The notes: generated from the letters alone by a model not told the origin. A DNA stretch of 64,000 nucleotides from Acanthamoeba sp. SK_2022b (GCA_027943245.1 JANDJZ010001749.1:62001-126000); one strand, 5' to 3'. Counted from the stretch's first letter, positions 19,414 to 28,530 are shown. Numbers and translations are program-made.

Positions 19414-19848
19414 ATGACCCCAATCGTTCGCAACGCCACGCTCGAAGAAATCCACCGTCTTTATCAACGCATCCCCGAATTCGGCAACCTGCATAGCCTG
19501 GCCGATCTGCAGCGGCGCATCGGCATCGCCCCCGCCAGCCTGTTGATCGCCGAAATCGACGGCCAGCCGGCCGGTTTTAAGCTCGGTTATCAACGGCAGG
19601 AAACGGTGTTTTACAGCTGGCTGGGCGGGGTGCTGCCGGCGTTTCGTCGCCACGGCGTGGCGCAGGCCTTGTTGGCCGAACAGGAACGCTGGGCGCAGGC
19701 GCAGGGCTATCGCCAGCTGACGGTCAAAACCCGTAACCGGTTCCGCGCCATGCTGACGATGCTGCTCACCCATCACTATCAGATTGTTCAGCTGGAAAAG
19801 AAAGGCGAAGTGGCTGATTATCGGCTATTACTGGAAAAAAACTTGTGA
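19414..19848 (+). CDS. GNAT-family N-acetyltransferase
   Basis: 144-aa acetyltransferase-fold protein. The start at 19414 is fixed by TTGGAGG at 19401-19407. The acetyl-CoA motif A region is seen as GGVLPAFRRHGVAQALLAEQERWAQAQGY (residues ~72-99), with the RRHGVA loop slightly divergent from the usual R/QxxGxG/A. The C-terminus LTHHYQIVQLEKKG resembles the usual last strand. The substrate is unknown. It follows yhhQ by 41 bases and is probably cotranscribed; this position is empty in E. coli. Confidence 0.82.
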   Translation: MTPIVRNATLEEIHRLYQRIPEFGNLHSLADLQRRIGIAPASLLIAEIDGQPAGFKLGYQRQETVFYSWLGGVLPAFRRHGVAQALLAEQERWAQAQGYRQLTVKTRNRFRAMLTMLLTHHYQIVQLEKKGEVADYRLLLEKNL

Positions 19849-19928
19849 CAACATCTGCCTTGCATTTCAACCTGGAATAGGTTGCGATACGACAGTGAAT
19901 CCCTACCGGAAAGGAATAAGGAAGCCCG

Positions 19929-20492
19929 ATGCGTAAAGTAGCGAAATTGATGGGTATCAGCCTGCTGGCGCTTGGCCTCGCGGCCTGCGACGGCAACACC
20001 AAAGACACCAAGGCAGCGCCAGACGGCGCGGCGGCCAGCGCACCGGCCGGGCAGCAGGTGAGCCTGCTGGACGGTAAACTGGCGTTCACCCTGCCGGTCG
20101 GCATGGCGGATCAGAGCGGCAAGCTGGGTAACCAGGCCAACAACATGCATGTTTACGCAGACAGCACCGGCCAGCGCGCGGTGATCGTGATCCTGGGCGA
20201 CAAGACCGCCGACAGCCTGGAGACTCTGGCCAAGCGCCTGGAGAATACCCAGCGCGCGCGTGACGCCAACCTGCAGGTGATCACCAACAAGGCGCTCGAC
20301 GTCAACGGCGTGCCGCTGCGTCAGCTGGACAGCATCATCACCAGCAGCGGCGAAAAAGCCTATTCCTCCGTCCTGATCGGCTCGCTGAACAACAACATGC
20401 TGACCATTCAGGTGACGCTGCCGGCGGACAATCAGCAGCAGGCGCAGACCGAAGCCGAAGGCATCATCTCCACCCTGAAGCTGAAGCAGTAA
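19929..20492 (+). CDS. dcrB: DcrB-family lipoprotein
   Basis: 187-aa predicted lipoprotein: signal peptide MRKVAKLMGISLLALGLAAC with lipobox LAAC, lipidated at C20. A ~30-residue Ala/Asp-rich linker leads to a conserved alpha/beta domain (LAFTLPVGMADQSGKL...). E. coli DcrB is needed for entry of phages C1 and C6 and for lipoprotein/envelope processes. It ends 36 bases before glpC on the opposite strand, with a terminator in between. In E. coli dcrB is followed by yhhS; here synteny switches to the glp genes. Confidence 0.9.
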   Translation: MRKVAKLMGISLLALGLAACDGNTKDTKAAPDGAAASAPAGQQVSLLDGKLAFTLPVGMADQSGKLGNQANNMHVYADSTGQRAVIVILGDKTADSLETLAKRLENTQRARDANLQVITNKALDVNGVPLRQLDSIITSSGEKAYSSVLIGSLNNNMLTIQVTLPADNQQQAQTEAEGIISTLKLKQ

Positions 20493-20498
20493 TCCCAC

Positions 20499-20527
20499 AG
20501 GGGGCCGGCTTGCCGGCCCTTTCGTTT
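20499..20527. terminator. Bidirectional terminator between dcrB and glpC
   Basis: Hairpin GGGCCGGC-TT-GCCGGCCC followed by TTTCGTTTTT on the plus strand, between convergent genes. Confidence 0.85.
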
Positions 20528-21727
20528 TTACGCCAGCGCCTGTGCCAGCAGGGTGATCGGATGTTCACAGCGCTTGCTGGTGGACATTTCTATCTGCCAT
20601 TTGCAGGTCTCGCAGTCGGTCACCACCAGATCCACCCCGCTCTCTTCGATCTGCCGGAACAGCGGCGCGCCGATGCCTTGCGAAGTGGCGTAGTTCTCCG
20701 ATTTGAACCCGTAGGTGCCGGCGATGCCGCAGCACTGGGAATCCAGCACCACCAGCTCCAGCCCCGGTATCTGCCGCAGCAGCTCCAGCGTGTAGGCGGT
20801 CCAGCCCATCTTCTCCATATGGCAAGGCGTGTGATAAGCCACCCGCAGCGGCGTGTGCTTCAGCGGCAGGCTGCGCCCCTGATTGATCAGGCGATAGAGA
20901 TAGCGCGTCGCCAGCTCCACCCGATCGCGCACCGGGGTAGTGTCCACGTCCAGCAGATGAGGGTATTCGTCGCGCAGGGTGAAGGTGCAGCTCGATGAGG
21001 TCGCCACCACCGGAATGCCGCGCTCCAGCACCGTTTCATGCAGCGACTCGGCGTTGACCCTGGCCTGCTTTTTGGCCTGCTCGATAAACCCGTTGGCGAT
21101 CAGCGGCACGCCGCAGCATTTCTCGCGTTTCAGCAGCTGCACGCCGATATCCAGCGCGTTGAACACCCGGATCAAATCCTTGCCCAACTGCGGATGGTTA
21201 TAGTTGACGAAACAGCCGTGGAAAAACGCCACCTGCTCGGCATAACGCTGCTGAGCCTGCGCCTGTTGCCGGTACCAGCGGCGGAAAGTGCCGAACGAGT
21301 ATTTCGGCAGTTCACGGCGGTGATCGATCTTCAGCGCCTTGTCCAACAGCTTGCGCACCGGTTTCAGCCCGGTAGCGGCGTTGACGATCGGCGCGAACGG
21401 CGTCGACAGCGAGCCCATGATGTCGGTGTGGCTGAGGATGGCGTCGCGCAGTGTCGGCTTGCTCTGGGCGAAGTCGGCGCGGGCGCGCTGAATGATGTCG
21501 CCGATTTTGACGTCGGACGGGCAGGCCACTTCACAGCGCTTGCAGTTGGTGCAGTATTTCAGCGCTTCGTCGTACAGCGCCGGATCTTTCAGCCGCAGCC
21601 GCTCGCCGTCCGGCCCCGCCTGTTTTGGCCCCGGATAGAGCGGGTTCACTTTGGCGACCGGACAGTAGGTGGTGCAGACGGTGCATTTGATGCAGCTTTC
21701 AAAGCTGTGGTCCTGATGCAGGCTCAT
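20528..21727 (-). CDS. glpC: GlpC, anaerobic glycerol-3-phosphate dehydrogenase subunit C
   Basis: 399-aa membrane-associated iron-sulfur subunit that anchors GlpAB and passes electrons to menaquinone during anaerobic growth. Two ferredoxin-type clusters appear near the N-terminus (CIKCTVCTTYC and CTNCKRCEVACP). Two CCG domains follow (CCGVPLIANG and CCGIAGTYG), as in heterodisulfide-reductase-like proteins. The start at 21727 overlaps the glpB stop by four bases. It is the last gene of glpACB. Confidence 0.97.
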   Translation of the reverse strand: MSLHQDHSFESCIKCTVCTTYCPVAKVNPLYPGPKQAGPDGERLRLKDPALYDEALKYCTNCKRCEVACPSDVKIGDIIQRARADFAQSKPTLRDAILSHTDIMGSLSTPFAPIVNAATGLKPVRKLLDKALKIDHRRELPKYSFGTFRRWYRQQAQAQQRYAEQVAFFHGCFVNYNHPQLGKDLIRVFNALDIGVQLLKREKCCGVPLIANGFIEQAKKQARVNAESLHETVLERGIPVVATSSSCTFTLRDEYPHLLDVDTTPVRDRVELATRYLYRLINQGRSLPLKHTPLRVAYHTPCHMEKMGWTAYTLELLRQIPGLELVVLDSQCCGIAGTYGFKSENYATSQGIGAPLFRQIEESGVDLVVTDCETCKWQIEMSTSKRCEHPITLLAQALA

Positions 21728-22992
21728 GCGTTTTCCTCCGCGGCGATCTGCTGCGCGACGTGCAGCGCACCGATCAATGACACGCCGGCGCCGCAGCCCT
21801 GCTGCAACGGATCGTAGCCGCCGGCGACCGCGCCGATGGCATACAGATTGTCGAACGGCATTCCCTGTTTCATCGCCCGCAGCCTGCCGTCGGTGCGCAC
21901 GCCAAACTGCAGATAAGGCTGCGGTGCAAACAGCTCGCGCCGGCTCCAGTCGGCGCGAGCGGCGCGGCTGTGCACGTCCAGTCCGAAGATCGGCTCGCGC
22001 ACCCCGTCGAAATCCGCCACCAGCCCATTGCTGAAGAAGCTGCCGCTGGCCAGCACCACCTGCTGCGCCCGCAGCGGAATATCGCCGTGGTTACGGGTAT
22101 ACAGGCCGGTGACGCGGCCGGCTTCACACTCGGCGCGCAGCACGCTGTCGCCAGGCATGAAAACGCCGCCCAGCTGTTGGAAACGCCGCCGCAGTGCCTG
22201 ATGCAAGCGCATGCCGGGCACCGAAGGCGGCAGCGTCGGCAGCAGCCGGATCGGTTTGCCGACCGCATCCTGCAGCACCGCCAGCGACGCATCGTCCTCC
22301 AGGCCCAAACAGGCCGGCAGGAAGAGCGCGTCGGCCTCGCCCGCCAACCGCCGCAGCTCCTCGGCCATCGGCGGCAGGCTTTCCATCAAATCCAGCACCC
22401 GGGCGATGTTCACCGCGCGGAACTCGCTGGGGTTATTGCGCAATCTGTCCAGCGCCGGCATATGCAGATAGGCTACCTCCGTCTCTACGCCGAGCTCCCG
22501 GCTCAGGGAGTCGGCGGCCATCTGCGGCTGGAAGTCGAGGAACCCCTCGATGCCGATCACCGCAATACGCCGCCACGGCAGTTGGCCGGTCAGCGGCAGC
22601 GTCGGGATCGCCTGCGGGCTGAGCCAGGTGGCGCGGCGCGTCCCCAGCGGCGTAATACGCAGATGGTTATTGGCGCCCTCGCCCTGCAGGTTCAGCCCGC
22701 AGCGCGCCAGCAGCCGCTGCGCGGCGGCGGACAGCGCCGCCACCCGGCCGGGCCCGATCAGGGCATACGGATGCTGCGGCGCCTGCTGCGCCAACTGGGG
22801 TAACGCCGCCAGCGGCATCTCGACCGGCGTGCCGTCCGGCAATCTCGCCAGCAGATCGAGCGAGCCGGAGGAGAAGTAGAGCGCGCTCTGGCCGGAACTG
22901 ACTACCGCGCAGCGCTTGCCCTGTTCGGCCACGGCAATGGCGCAGCTCAGGCCGGCCAGGCCACCGCCAATCACCACTACGTCAAATCGCAT
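21724..22992 (-). CDS. glpB: GlpB, anaerobic glycerol-3-phosphate dehydrogenase subunit B
   Basis: 422-aa flavoprotein subunit. It starts MRFDVVVIGGGLAGLSCAIA, a dinucleotide-binding Rossmann motif. The start at 22992 is chosen because AGGAGG lies six bases upstream and because it fits the family; an ATG one codon earlier and a longer open frame exist. The start overlaps the glpA stop by 11 bases. With GlpA and GlpC it forms the anaerobic enzyme that oxidises sn-glycerol 3-phosphate to dihydroxyacetone phosphate. Confidence 0.96.
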   Translation of the reverse strand: MRFDVVVIGGGLAGLSCAIAVAEQGKRCAVVSSGQSALYFSSGSLDLLARLPDGTPVEMPLAALPQLAQQAPQHPYALIGPGRVAALSAAAQRLLARCGLNLQGEGANNHLRITPLGTRRATWLSPQAIPTLPLTGQLPWRRIAVIGIEGFLDFQPQMAADSLSRELGVETEVAYLHMPALDRLRNNPSEFRAVNIARVLDLMESLPPMAEELRRLAGEADALFLPACLGLEDDASLAVLQDAVGKPIRLLPTLPPSVPGMRLHQALRRRFQQLGGVFMPGDSVLRAECEAGRVTGLYTRNHGDIPLRAQQVVLASGSFFSNGLVADFDGVREPIFGLDVHSRAARADWSRRELFAPQPYLQFGVRTDGRLRAMKQGMPFDNLYAIGAVAGGYDPLQQGCGAGVSLIGALHVAQQIAAEENA

Positions 22993-24631
22993 CATCCGCC
23001 TCCTGCTCCTTGTCGGCCTGGGCCTCAAGCCCGCATAACCCCTGGTAAACCCAGCTGGTAAATTCACTCTCACGCAGCGCATCGCCCCAGGCGATCGGCC
23101 GTACGCCTTTCCACCGTTCGTTGAGGAACTGCGACAGCTGCGCGATGGACTGCTGCGGCGTGCTGACCTTGAAGCGCGTCAGCAGCCCGGCGGCGCGGCA
23201 GGCGCAGAGTTCCCCCTGGCAGGTGCCCATGCCGACGCGGGTGCGGCGGCGCAGATCCACCAGGTTATTGACGGTCAGCGAATTGACCGCATAGCGCACT
23301 TCCCCGGCGGTCACCGCCTCGCATTCGCACACCAGGCTGGTGTCGAGCCGATCGGCCGCCGGCACCTGGCTGGCGCGATCGCCGTGGCGGTAAATTGCCG
23401 AGCCGCGAATGCTGGCGGGCAGAGAAACCACGCTGCGCACCGTTTCCTCCGCCGACTGGCGGGAGCCGGGCAACGCGTCCTGCGCGGTGGTGCACGGGCG
23501 GTTTACGCCAAGCTTTTCGCACACCTTGTCAGTGGCCCACTCCGCCATCAGGCGGTAGGTCATCAGCTTGCCGCCGGTGATGGTGATAAACCCTTCCAGC
23601 CCGTCGCGAGCGGCGTGATCGAGCAGCACGATGCCGCGGCTGACGTTGCGCCCGCTGGGATCGTCGTCGCTGGCCACCAGCGGCCGCACCCCGGCATAGG
23701 CGCGCAGAATGCGGGTCTGCGCCAGGGTGGGCGCCAGCAGCGCTCCCTCGCGGATCAGAATGTCCACCTCCTGCGGGGTCACCAGCATATTGTCAATTTG
23801 GTCGTAATCGATATGGGTCGAGGTGGTGCCGATCAGCGAGATGGTGTCGCCCGGCACCAGAATGTCGGCATCCGCCGGTTTGCGACAGCGGTTGATCACC
23901 ATGTTGTTGATACGGTGGCCGAGGATCAGCAGCGCCCCTTTAGCCGGGAACATGCGGATGCGCAAGTCGGCGTATTCGGCGATCTGCTGGCCCCAGATGC
24001 CGGCGGCGTTGACCACCACCGGCGCATGCAGCTCATAACGCCGCTGATTCTGATGGTCGTAAACGCGCACGCCCGTCACCCGGTCGCCGCTGCGCAGCAG
24101 CCCCACAACCTGGTGGTAGGTCAGGATCTGCGCGCCGTGTTCACGCGCGTCCAGCATGTTGGCGGCGGTCAGCCGGAAGGGATCGACAGTGCCGTCCGGC
24201 ACCCGCACCGCGCCGATCAGCGCCGGGTTGGCCGCCGGCTCCAGGCGCAGCGCCAGCTGCGGGTCGATCGCTTCGGCGTCGATGTCGGCCTGGCGACAGG
24301 CGGCGATAAACTGTTGCTGATAGTCCAGCGAGTCCTGCGGCAGGGTGATGAACAGCCCATCGGTGCGCTCGATGCAGTGGTGGGCAATGCGTTTCAGGAT
24401 GCGGTTCTCTTCGATGCACTCGCGCGCCGACTCGCCGTCGGTCACCGCATAGCGCGCGCCGCTGTGCAGTAAACCGTGGTTGCGGCCGGTGGCGCCGGTG
24501 GCGATGTCGTGGCGCTCCAGCAAGATGCAGCGCAAGCCGCGCCGCGCACAGTCGCGGGCGATGCCTGCACCGGTGGCGCCGCCGCCGATGATGATCACAT
24601 CCGTTTCGCCGCCGTCAAAATAGCTGCTCAT
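22982..24631 (-). CDS. glpA: GlpA, anaerobic glycerol-3-phosphate dehydrogenase subunit A
   Basis: 549-aa catalytic FAD subunit. N-terminal FAD motif IIGGGATGAGIARDCARRG (residues ~14-32) and GATGRNHGLLHSGARYAV are typical of the DadA/GlpD-type fold. The C-terminus carries a BFD-like [2Fe-2S] domain (VCECEAVTAGEVRYAV ... CQGELCACRAAG). GAGGGAGCGAC precedes the ATG. It heads glpACB and diverges from glpT, an arrangement that places both operons under the shared 365-base control region. Confidence 0.97.
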   Translation of the reverse strand: MSSYFDGGETDVIIIGGGATGAGIARDCARRGLRCILLERHDIATGATGRNHGLLHSGARYAVTDGESARECIEENRILKRIAHHCIERTDGLFITLPQDSLDYQQQFIAACRQADIDAEAIDPQLALRLEPAANPALIGAVRVPDGTVDPFRLTAANMLDAREHGAQILTYHQVVGLLRSGDRVTGVRVYDHQNQRRYELHAPVVVNAAGIWGQQIAEYADLRIRMFPAKGALLILGHRINNMVINRCRKPADADILVPGDTISLIGTTSTHIDYDQIDNMLVTPQEVDILIREGALLAPTLAQTRILRAYAGVRPLVASDDDPSGRNVSRGIVLLDHAARDGLEGFITITGGKLMTYRLMAEWATDKVCEKLGVNRPCTTAQDALPGSRQSAEETVRSVVSLPASIRGSAIYRHGDRASQVPAADRLDTSLVCECEAVTAGEVRYAVNSLTVNNLVDLRRRTRVGMGTCQGELCACRAAGLLTRFKVSTPQQSIAQLSQFLNERWKGVRPIAWGDALRESEFTSWVYQGLCGLEAQADKEQEADDAI

Positions 24632-24996
24632 GTCGCTCCCTCAGGATCGGTAGTTATGAGCCTATTGAGCCACGGTTATTAGGGTCTTTGTTTGATAAGG
24701 AACAATAACGAACATGAAACGAAATAAAAATGTCCACAAAAAACCATCAATGTGATCATAATCACGATTTTTTGGACGTTTTTCTATTTCATAACGTTAA
24801 CGAATCGCTCAAAATCCGCCGTGGCTTCATGAAAGTGTAACAATTGCGCCATTCGTCACAGCGACACCAGGCGTATTTGATGACAATGGCGCTCGTTATG
24901 GAACACAAAAACACCACATTCGATATCCGCTCAATCATCAAATGAACGTAAAAGGTCATATTGATGTGATAACAGATAAAGCCATCGGAGGCGCTC
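24632..24996. promoter_or_regulatory. Divergent glpACB / glpTQ control region
   Basis: 365 bases, AT-rich, no gene. A strong CRP-type site TGTGATCATAATCACG is at 24751-24766. GlpR-like half-sites and near-palindromes are seen: TAACGAACAT (24706-24715) and CTCGTTATGGAACA (about 24889-24902). In E. coli the same intergenic region is repressed by GlpR and activated by CRP, with FNR acting on glpACB; I found no convincing FNR palindrome. Confidence 0.75.
24751..24766. promoter_or_regulatory. CRP-binding site in the glp control region
   Basis: TGTGA-TCATAA-TCACG matches the CRP consensus TGTGA-N6-TCACA in nine of ten positions. Confidence 0.8.
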
Positions 24997-26349
24997 ATGT
25001 TGAGTATTTTTAAGCCGGCCGCACACACCGCCCGTGTGCCGAGCGATAAGGTAGACCCGCTCTACCGTAAGCTGCGCTGGCAAATTTTCCTGGGGATCTT
25101 CTTCGGTTACGCCGCTTACTATCTGGTGCGTAAGAACTTCACCCTGGCCATGCCTTACCTGATCGAACAAGGCTTCAGCCGCGGTGACCTCGGCTTCGCG
25201 CTGTCGGGCATCTCCATTGCCTACGGCTTCTCCAAATTCATCATGGGTTCGGTCTCCGACCGTTCCAACCCGCGGGTGTTCCTGCCCGCCGGCCTGATCC
25301 TGGCGGCGGCGGTGATGTTGTTCATGGGCTTCGTGCCGTGGGCCACCTCCAGCATCGCCATCATGTTCGTCCTGCTGTTCCTGTGCGGCTGGTTCCAGGG
25401 CATGGGTTGGCCGCCGTGCGGCCGCACCATGGTGCACTGGTGGTCGCAGAAAGAACGCGGCGGCATCGTTTCCATCTGGAACTGCGCCCACAACGTGGGT
25501 GGCGGCCTGCCGCCGCTGCTATTCCTGCTGGGTATGGCCTGGTTCAACGACTGGCACGCGGCGCTGTACATGCCGGCCTTCGGCGCCATCCTGGTGGCCC
25601 TGATCGCCTTCGCCCTGATGCGCGACACCCCGCAATCCTGCGGCCTGCCGCCAATTGAAGAGTACAAAAACGACTATCCGGACGACTACAGCGAAAAAGA
25701 CGAAGAAGAGCTGACCGCCAAGCAGATCTTCATGCAGTACATTCTGCCGAACAAGCTGCTGTGGTACATCGCGGTCGCCAACGTGTTCGTCTATCTGCTG
25801 CGTTACGGCATTCTGGACTGGTCGCCGACCTACCTGAAAGAAGTGAAACACTTCGCACTGGACAAGTCGTCCTGGGCCTACTTCCTGTATGAATACGCCG
25901 GTATCCCGGGCACCCTGCTGTGCGGCTGGATGTCGGACAAAGTGTTCAAAGGCAACCGCGGCGCCACCGGCGTGTTCTTCATGACGCTGGTGACCATCGC
26001 CACCGTGGTGTTCTGGATGAACCCGGCCGGTAACCCGACCGTGGACATGATCTGTATGCTGGTCATCGGCTTCCTGATCTACGGCCCGGTGATGCTGATC
26101 GGCCTGCACGCACTGGAGCTGGCGCCGAAGAAAGCCGCCGGCACCGCCGCGGGCTTCACCGGCCTGTTCGGCTACCTGGGCGGCTCGGTTGCAGCCAGCG
26201 CCATCGTCGGTTACACCGTGGACTTCTTCGGTTGGGACGGCGGCTTCATGGTGATGATCGGCGGCGGCGTGCTGGCGGTTATCCTGCTGCTGCTGACCAT
26301 GCTGAACGAAAAGAAACACCACGCGGAAATCGCCGCCAAGCGCGGTTAA
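24997..26349 (+). CDS. glpT: GlpT, glycerol-3-phosphate:phosphate antiporter
   Basis: 450-aa major facilitator protein that imports sn-glycerol 3-phosphate (and fosfomycin) in exchange for phosphate. The first cytoplasmic stretch [31 protein letters not shown] contains the conserved arginine of the substrate site (YYLVRKNF), and the organophosphate:phosphate antiporter signature is near [19 protein letters not shown]. Twelve membrane segments can be traced. Start at 24997 follows GGAGGCGCTC. It is followed by glpQ after an 83-base gap with a hairpin. Confidence 0.97.
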   Translation: MLSIFKPAAHTARVPSDKVDPLYRKLRWQIFLGIFFGYAAYYLVRKNFTLAMPYLIEQGFSRGDLGFALSGISIAYGFSKFIMGSVSDRSNPRVFLPAGLILAAAVMLFMGFVPWATSSIAIMFVLLFLCGWFQGMGWPPCGRTMVHWWSQKERGGIVSIWNCAHNVGGGLPPLLFLLGMAWFNDWHAALYMPAFGAILVALIAFALMRDTPQSCGLPPIEEYKNDYPDDYSEKDEEELTAKQIFMQYILPNKLLWYIAVANVFVYLLRYGILDWSPTYLKEVKHFALDKSSWAYFLYEYAGIPGTLLCGWMSDKVFKGNRGATGVFFMTLVTIATVVFWMNPAGNPTVDMICMLVIGFLIYGPVMLIGLHALELAPKKAAGTAAGFTGLFGYLGGSVAASAIVGYTVDFFGWDGGFMVMIGGGVLAVILLLLTMLNEKKHHAEIAAKRG

Positions 26350-26374
26350 GCGTCACACGACTTTTGCATGATTT

Positions 26375-26398
26375 AAAGGCCGCCCTGCGGCCTTTTTA
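26375..26398 (+). terminator. Hairpin with T-run between glpT and glpQ
   Basis: AAAGGCCGC-CCT-GCGGCCTTTTT: a canonical intrinsic-terminator shape inside the operon, 25 bases after the glpT stop. It may lower glpQ relative to glpT. Confidence 0.75.
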
Positions 26399-26432
26399 CT
26401 ACCCTGCCCCCAACAACACGGAGAAAAACGGA

Positions 26433-27512
26433 ATGCGGACTCAAGTCAAAGCCCTGCTGACAGGGATCATTCTCGCCACCTCGATGGTCAGCGCCGCACA
26501 GGCAGCGGACAAAGTGGTGATCGCCCACCGCGGCGCCAGCGGCTACCTGCCGGAACATACCCTGCCGGCGAAAGCGATGGCCTACGCCCAGGGCGCCGAT
26601 TACCTCGAACAAGATCTGGTGATGACCAAGGACAACGAGCTGGTGGTGCTGCACGACCATTACCTCGATCGCGTCACCGACGTCGCCGAACGCTTCCCGG
26701 ACCGCGCGCGCAAAGACGGCCGCTACTACGCCATCGACTTTACGCTGGCGGAGATCAAATCGCTGAAGTTCACCGAAGGCTTTGAAATCGAAAACGGCAA
26801 GAAGGTACAGGGTTATCCTGGCCGCTTCCCGATGGGCAAATCCGACTTCCGCGTACACACCTTCCAGGAAGAGATCGAGTTCGTGCAGGGTCTGAACCAT
26901 TCGACCGGCAAAAACATCGGCATCTACCCTGAAATCAAGGCGCCGTGGTTCCACAAACAGGAAGGCAAAGACATCTCCAGCAAAGTGCTGGCGGTACTCA
27001 AGCAGTACGGTTACACCGGCAAGAACGATAACGTCTACCTGCAGTGCTTCGACGCCAACGAGCTCAAACGCATCAAGAACGAGCTGGAGCCGAAGCTGGG
27101 CATGGATCTGAAGCTGGTGCAGCTGATCGCCTATAACGACTGGCAGGAAACCTACGAGCAGAAAGCCGACGGCAAGTGGGTAGAATACGACTACGACTGG
27201 ATGTTCAAGCCGGGCGCGATGAAGAAAATCGCTCAGTATGCCGACGGCATCGGGCCGGACTACCACATGCTGGTGGTCGCGGATCAATCCAAGCCGGGCC
27301 ACATCGTGCTGACCGACATGGTGAAAGAAGCGCATGCCAGCAAGCTGGCGGTGCACCCGTTCACCATCCGCGCCGATGCGCTGCCGAAGTACGTGACCGA
27401 CGTGAACCAGCTGTATGACGTGATTTACAACCAGGCCGGCGTCGACGGTGTGTTCACCGACTTCCCGGACAAGGGCGTGCAGTTCCTGCAGAAGCAGGGC
27501 CAGCACAAGTAA
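26433..27512 (+). CDS. glpQ: GlpQ, periplasmic glycerophosphodiester phosphodiesterase
   Basis: 359-aa secreted enzyme that hydrolyses glycerophosphodiesters to sn-glycerol 3-phosphate and an alcohol, feeding GlpT. Signal peptide residues 1-24 (MRTQVKALLTGIILATSMVSAAQA). The mature part starts with the GDPD catalytic motif VIAHRGASGYLPEHTLPA, followed by YLEQDLVMTKDNELVVLHDHYLDR with the metal-binding Glu/Asp and second catalytic His. GGAGAAAAACGG supports the start at 26433. Upstream in-frame codons belong to the glpT region. Confidence 0.96.
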   Translation: MRTQVKALLTGIILATSMVSAAQAADKVVIAHRGASGYLPEHTLPAKAMAYAQGADYLEQDLVMTKDNELVVLHDHYLDRVTDVAERFPDRARKDGRYYAIDFTLAEIKSLKFTEGFEIENGKKVQGYPGRFPMGKSDFRVHTFQEEIEFVQGLNHSTGKNIGIYPEIKAPWFHKQEGKDISSKVLAVLKQYGYTGKNDNVYLQCFDANELKRIKNELEPKLGMDLKLVQLIAYNDWQETYEQKADGKWVEYDYDWMFKPGAMKKIAQYADGIGPDYHMLVVADQSKPGHIVLTDMVKEAHASKLAVHPFTIRADALPKYVTDVNQLYDVIYNQAGVDGVFTDFPDKGVQFLQKQGQHK

Positions 27513-27516
27513 TGCC

Positions 27517-27538
27517 AAGGGCGCCGCAAGGCGCCCTT
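27517..27538. repeat. Hairpin copy 1 after glpQ
   Basis: AAGGGCGCC-GCAA-GGCGCCCTT-type stem (22 bases), identical to the copy at 27679-27700. There is no T-run after it on the plus strand. Confidence 0.8.
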
Positions 27539-27547
27539 GAATTGCTG

Positions 27548-27583
27548 ACAAAGGAGGAAAAAACGTGGTTTTTCCTCCTTTGT
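27548..27583. repeat. Perfect 15-bp palindrome after glpQ enclosing a Shine-Dalgarno-like motif
   Basis: Arms ACAAAGGAGGAAAAA / TTTTTCCTCCTTTGT with a 6-base loop. The left arm contains AGGAGG seven bases before a GTG that opens a 13-codon frame (27565-27606). Confidence 0.8.
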
Positions 27584-27594
27584 GGATATCAGTC

Positions 27595-27626
27595 GAAAAT
27601 CAATAAATTGATTTTCCTTGTTTTTT
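27595..27626 (+). terminator. AT-rich hairpin with T-run after glpQ
   Basis: GAAAATCAAT-AA-ATTGATTTTC (10-bp perfect arms) followed by CTTG and six T. Terminator-like but AT-rich. Confidence 0.5.
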
Positions 27627-27678
27627 AGATATTGCCCTCTGTCCGCTCGGCAACGTCATCCGGCTTATCATTGACTTT

Positions 27679-27700
27679 AAGGGCGCCGCAAGGCGCCCTT
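27679..27700. terminator. Hairpin copy 2, between glpQ and yigL
   Basis: Second identical copy of the 22-base GGGCGCC-GCAA-GGCGCCC hairpin, 28 bases before the yigL stop on the opposite strand. It is the probable yigL terminator, with AAAGTCAATG on the minus-strand exit side. Confidence 0.6.
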
Positions 27701-27728
27701 GTTATTTCAGAGAAACGGCCGGGTGATT

Positions 27729-28526
27729 TCAGAGGAACATCTTGCGCAGGTAGTGCGGCACCGCGTTATCGACGTTGGAGCCGATCACTTCCAGCTCCGG
27801 CAGCATATCCTTCAGGCGCTGATGCGCATCGCGCATGATGCAGCCCTTGCCGGCCATCGACAGCATCTCCAGATCGTTCATGCCGTCGCCGAAGGCGATG
27901 CACTCTTGCAGCGTATAGCCGATGATCTTGGCCACTTCTTCCAGCGCATGCCCTTTCGACACGCCGCCCGCCATCACTTCCAGGCAGGTCGGGAACGAGA
28001 AGCTGACGTTGACCCGATCGCCCCAGCGCGCGTTGATGGCATCTTCCACCTGCAGCAGCCGCTCGTGATCTTCGCAGGTGAAGTAGACCTTGCAGACGCC
28101 GTCGGTTTCCAGCAGGCCCGGCTCGAACAGCTGATATTTGAACACCGACTCCTGGAAGAACTCTTCCTGCTCAGGGCTTTCGCGGTTGATGAACCAGTCA
28201 TCGTTACGGTAGACGTTGGTGGTGATCTCCGGATCGTCGTGCAGCATGCCGTACAGATCGCGGGCGATATCCCCGTCCAGGTTATGGCTGAAGATCAACT
28301 CGCCGGCGGTGTTGTGCACCCGCGCGCCGTTGGAGGTGATCATAAAGGCGCTGATCTCCAGGCTGTCGCGGATCTGCGCCACGTCGATATGGTGACGGCC
28401 GGTGGCGAACACGAAATGTACGCCGCGCTGGGTCAGCAACTTCAGCGTTTCTTTGGCGTACGGCGACAGGGTATGGTCGGGAGACAGCAGCGTGCCATCT
28501 AAATCGGAAGCGACGACGTGATACAT
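27729..28526 (-). CDS. yigL: YigL, HAD-family sugar/pyridoxal phosphatase
   Basis: 265-aa Cof-type haloacid dehalogenase phosphatase. Motif I DLDGTLLS is at residues 8-15, motif II SNGAR near 65, and motif IV GDGMNDLEML near 213, with the conserved K of motif III in VSKGHALEEV. E. coli YigL dephosphorylates sugar phosphates and pyridoxal phosphate and is involved in the SgrS sugar-phosphate stress response. It lies four bases after the pldB stop, as in E. coli, so the pair is cotranscribed. Confidence 0.93.
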   Translation of the reverse strand: MYHVVASDLDGTLLSPDHTLSPYAKETLKLLTQRGVHFVFATGRHHIDVAQIRDSLEISAFMITSNGARVHNTAGELIFSHNLDGDIARDLYGMLHDDPEITTNVYRNDDWFINRESPEQEEFFQESVFKYQLFEPGLLETDGVCKVYFTCEDHERLLQVEDAINARWGDRVNVSFSFPTCLEVMAGGVSKGHALEEVAKIIGYTLQECIAFGDGMNDLEMLSMAGKGCIMRDAHQRLKDMLPELEVIGSNVDNAVPHYLRKMFL

Positions 28527-28530
28527 AGCG

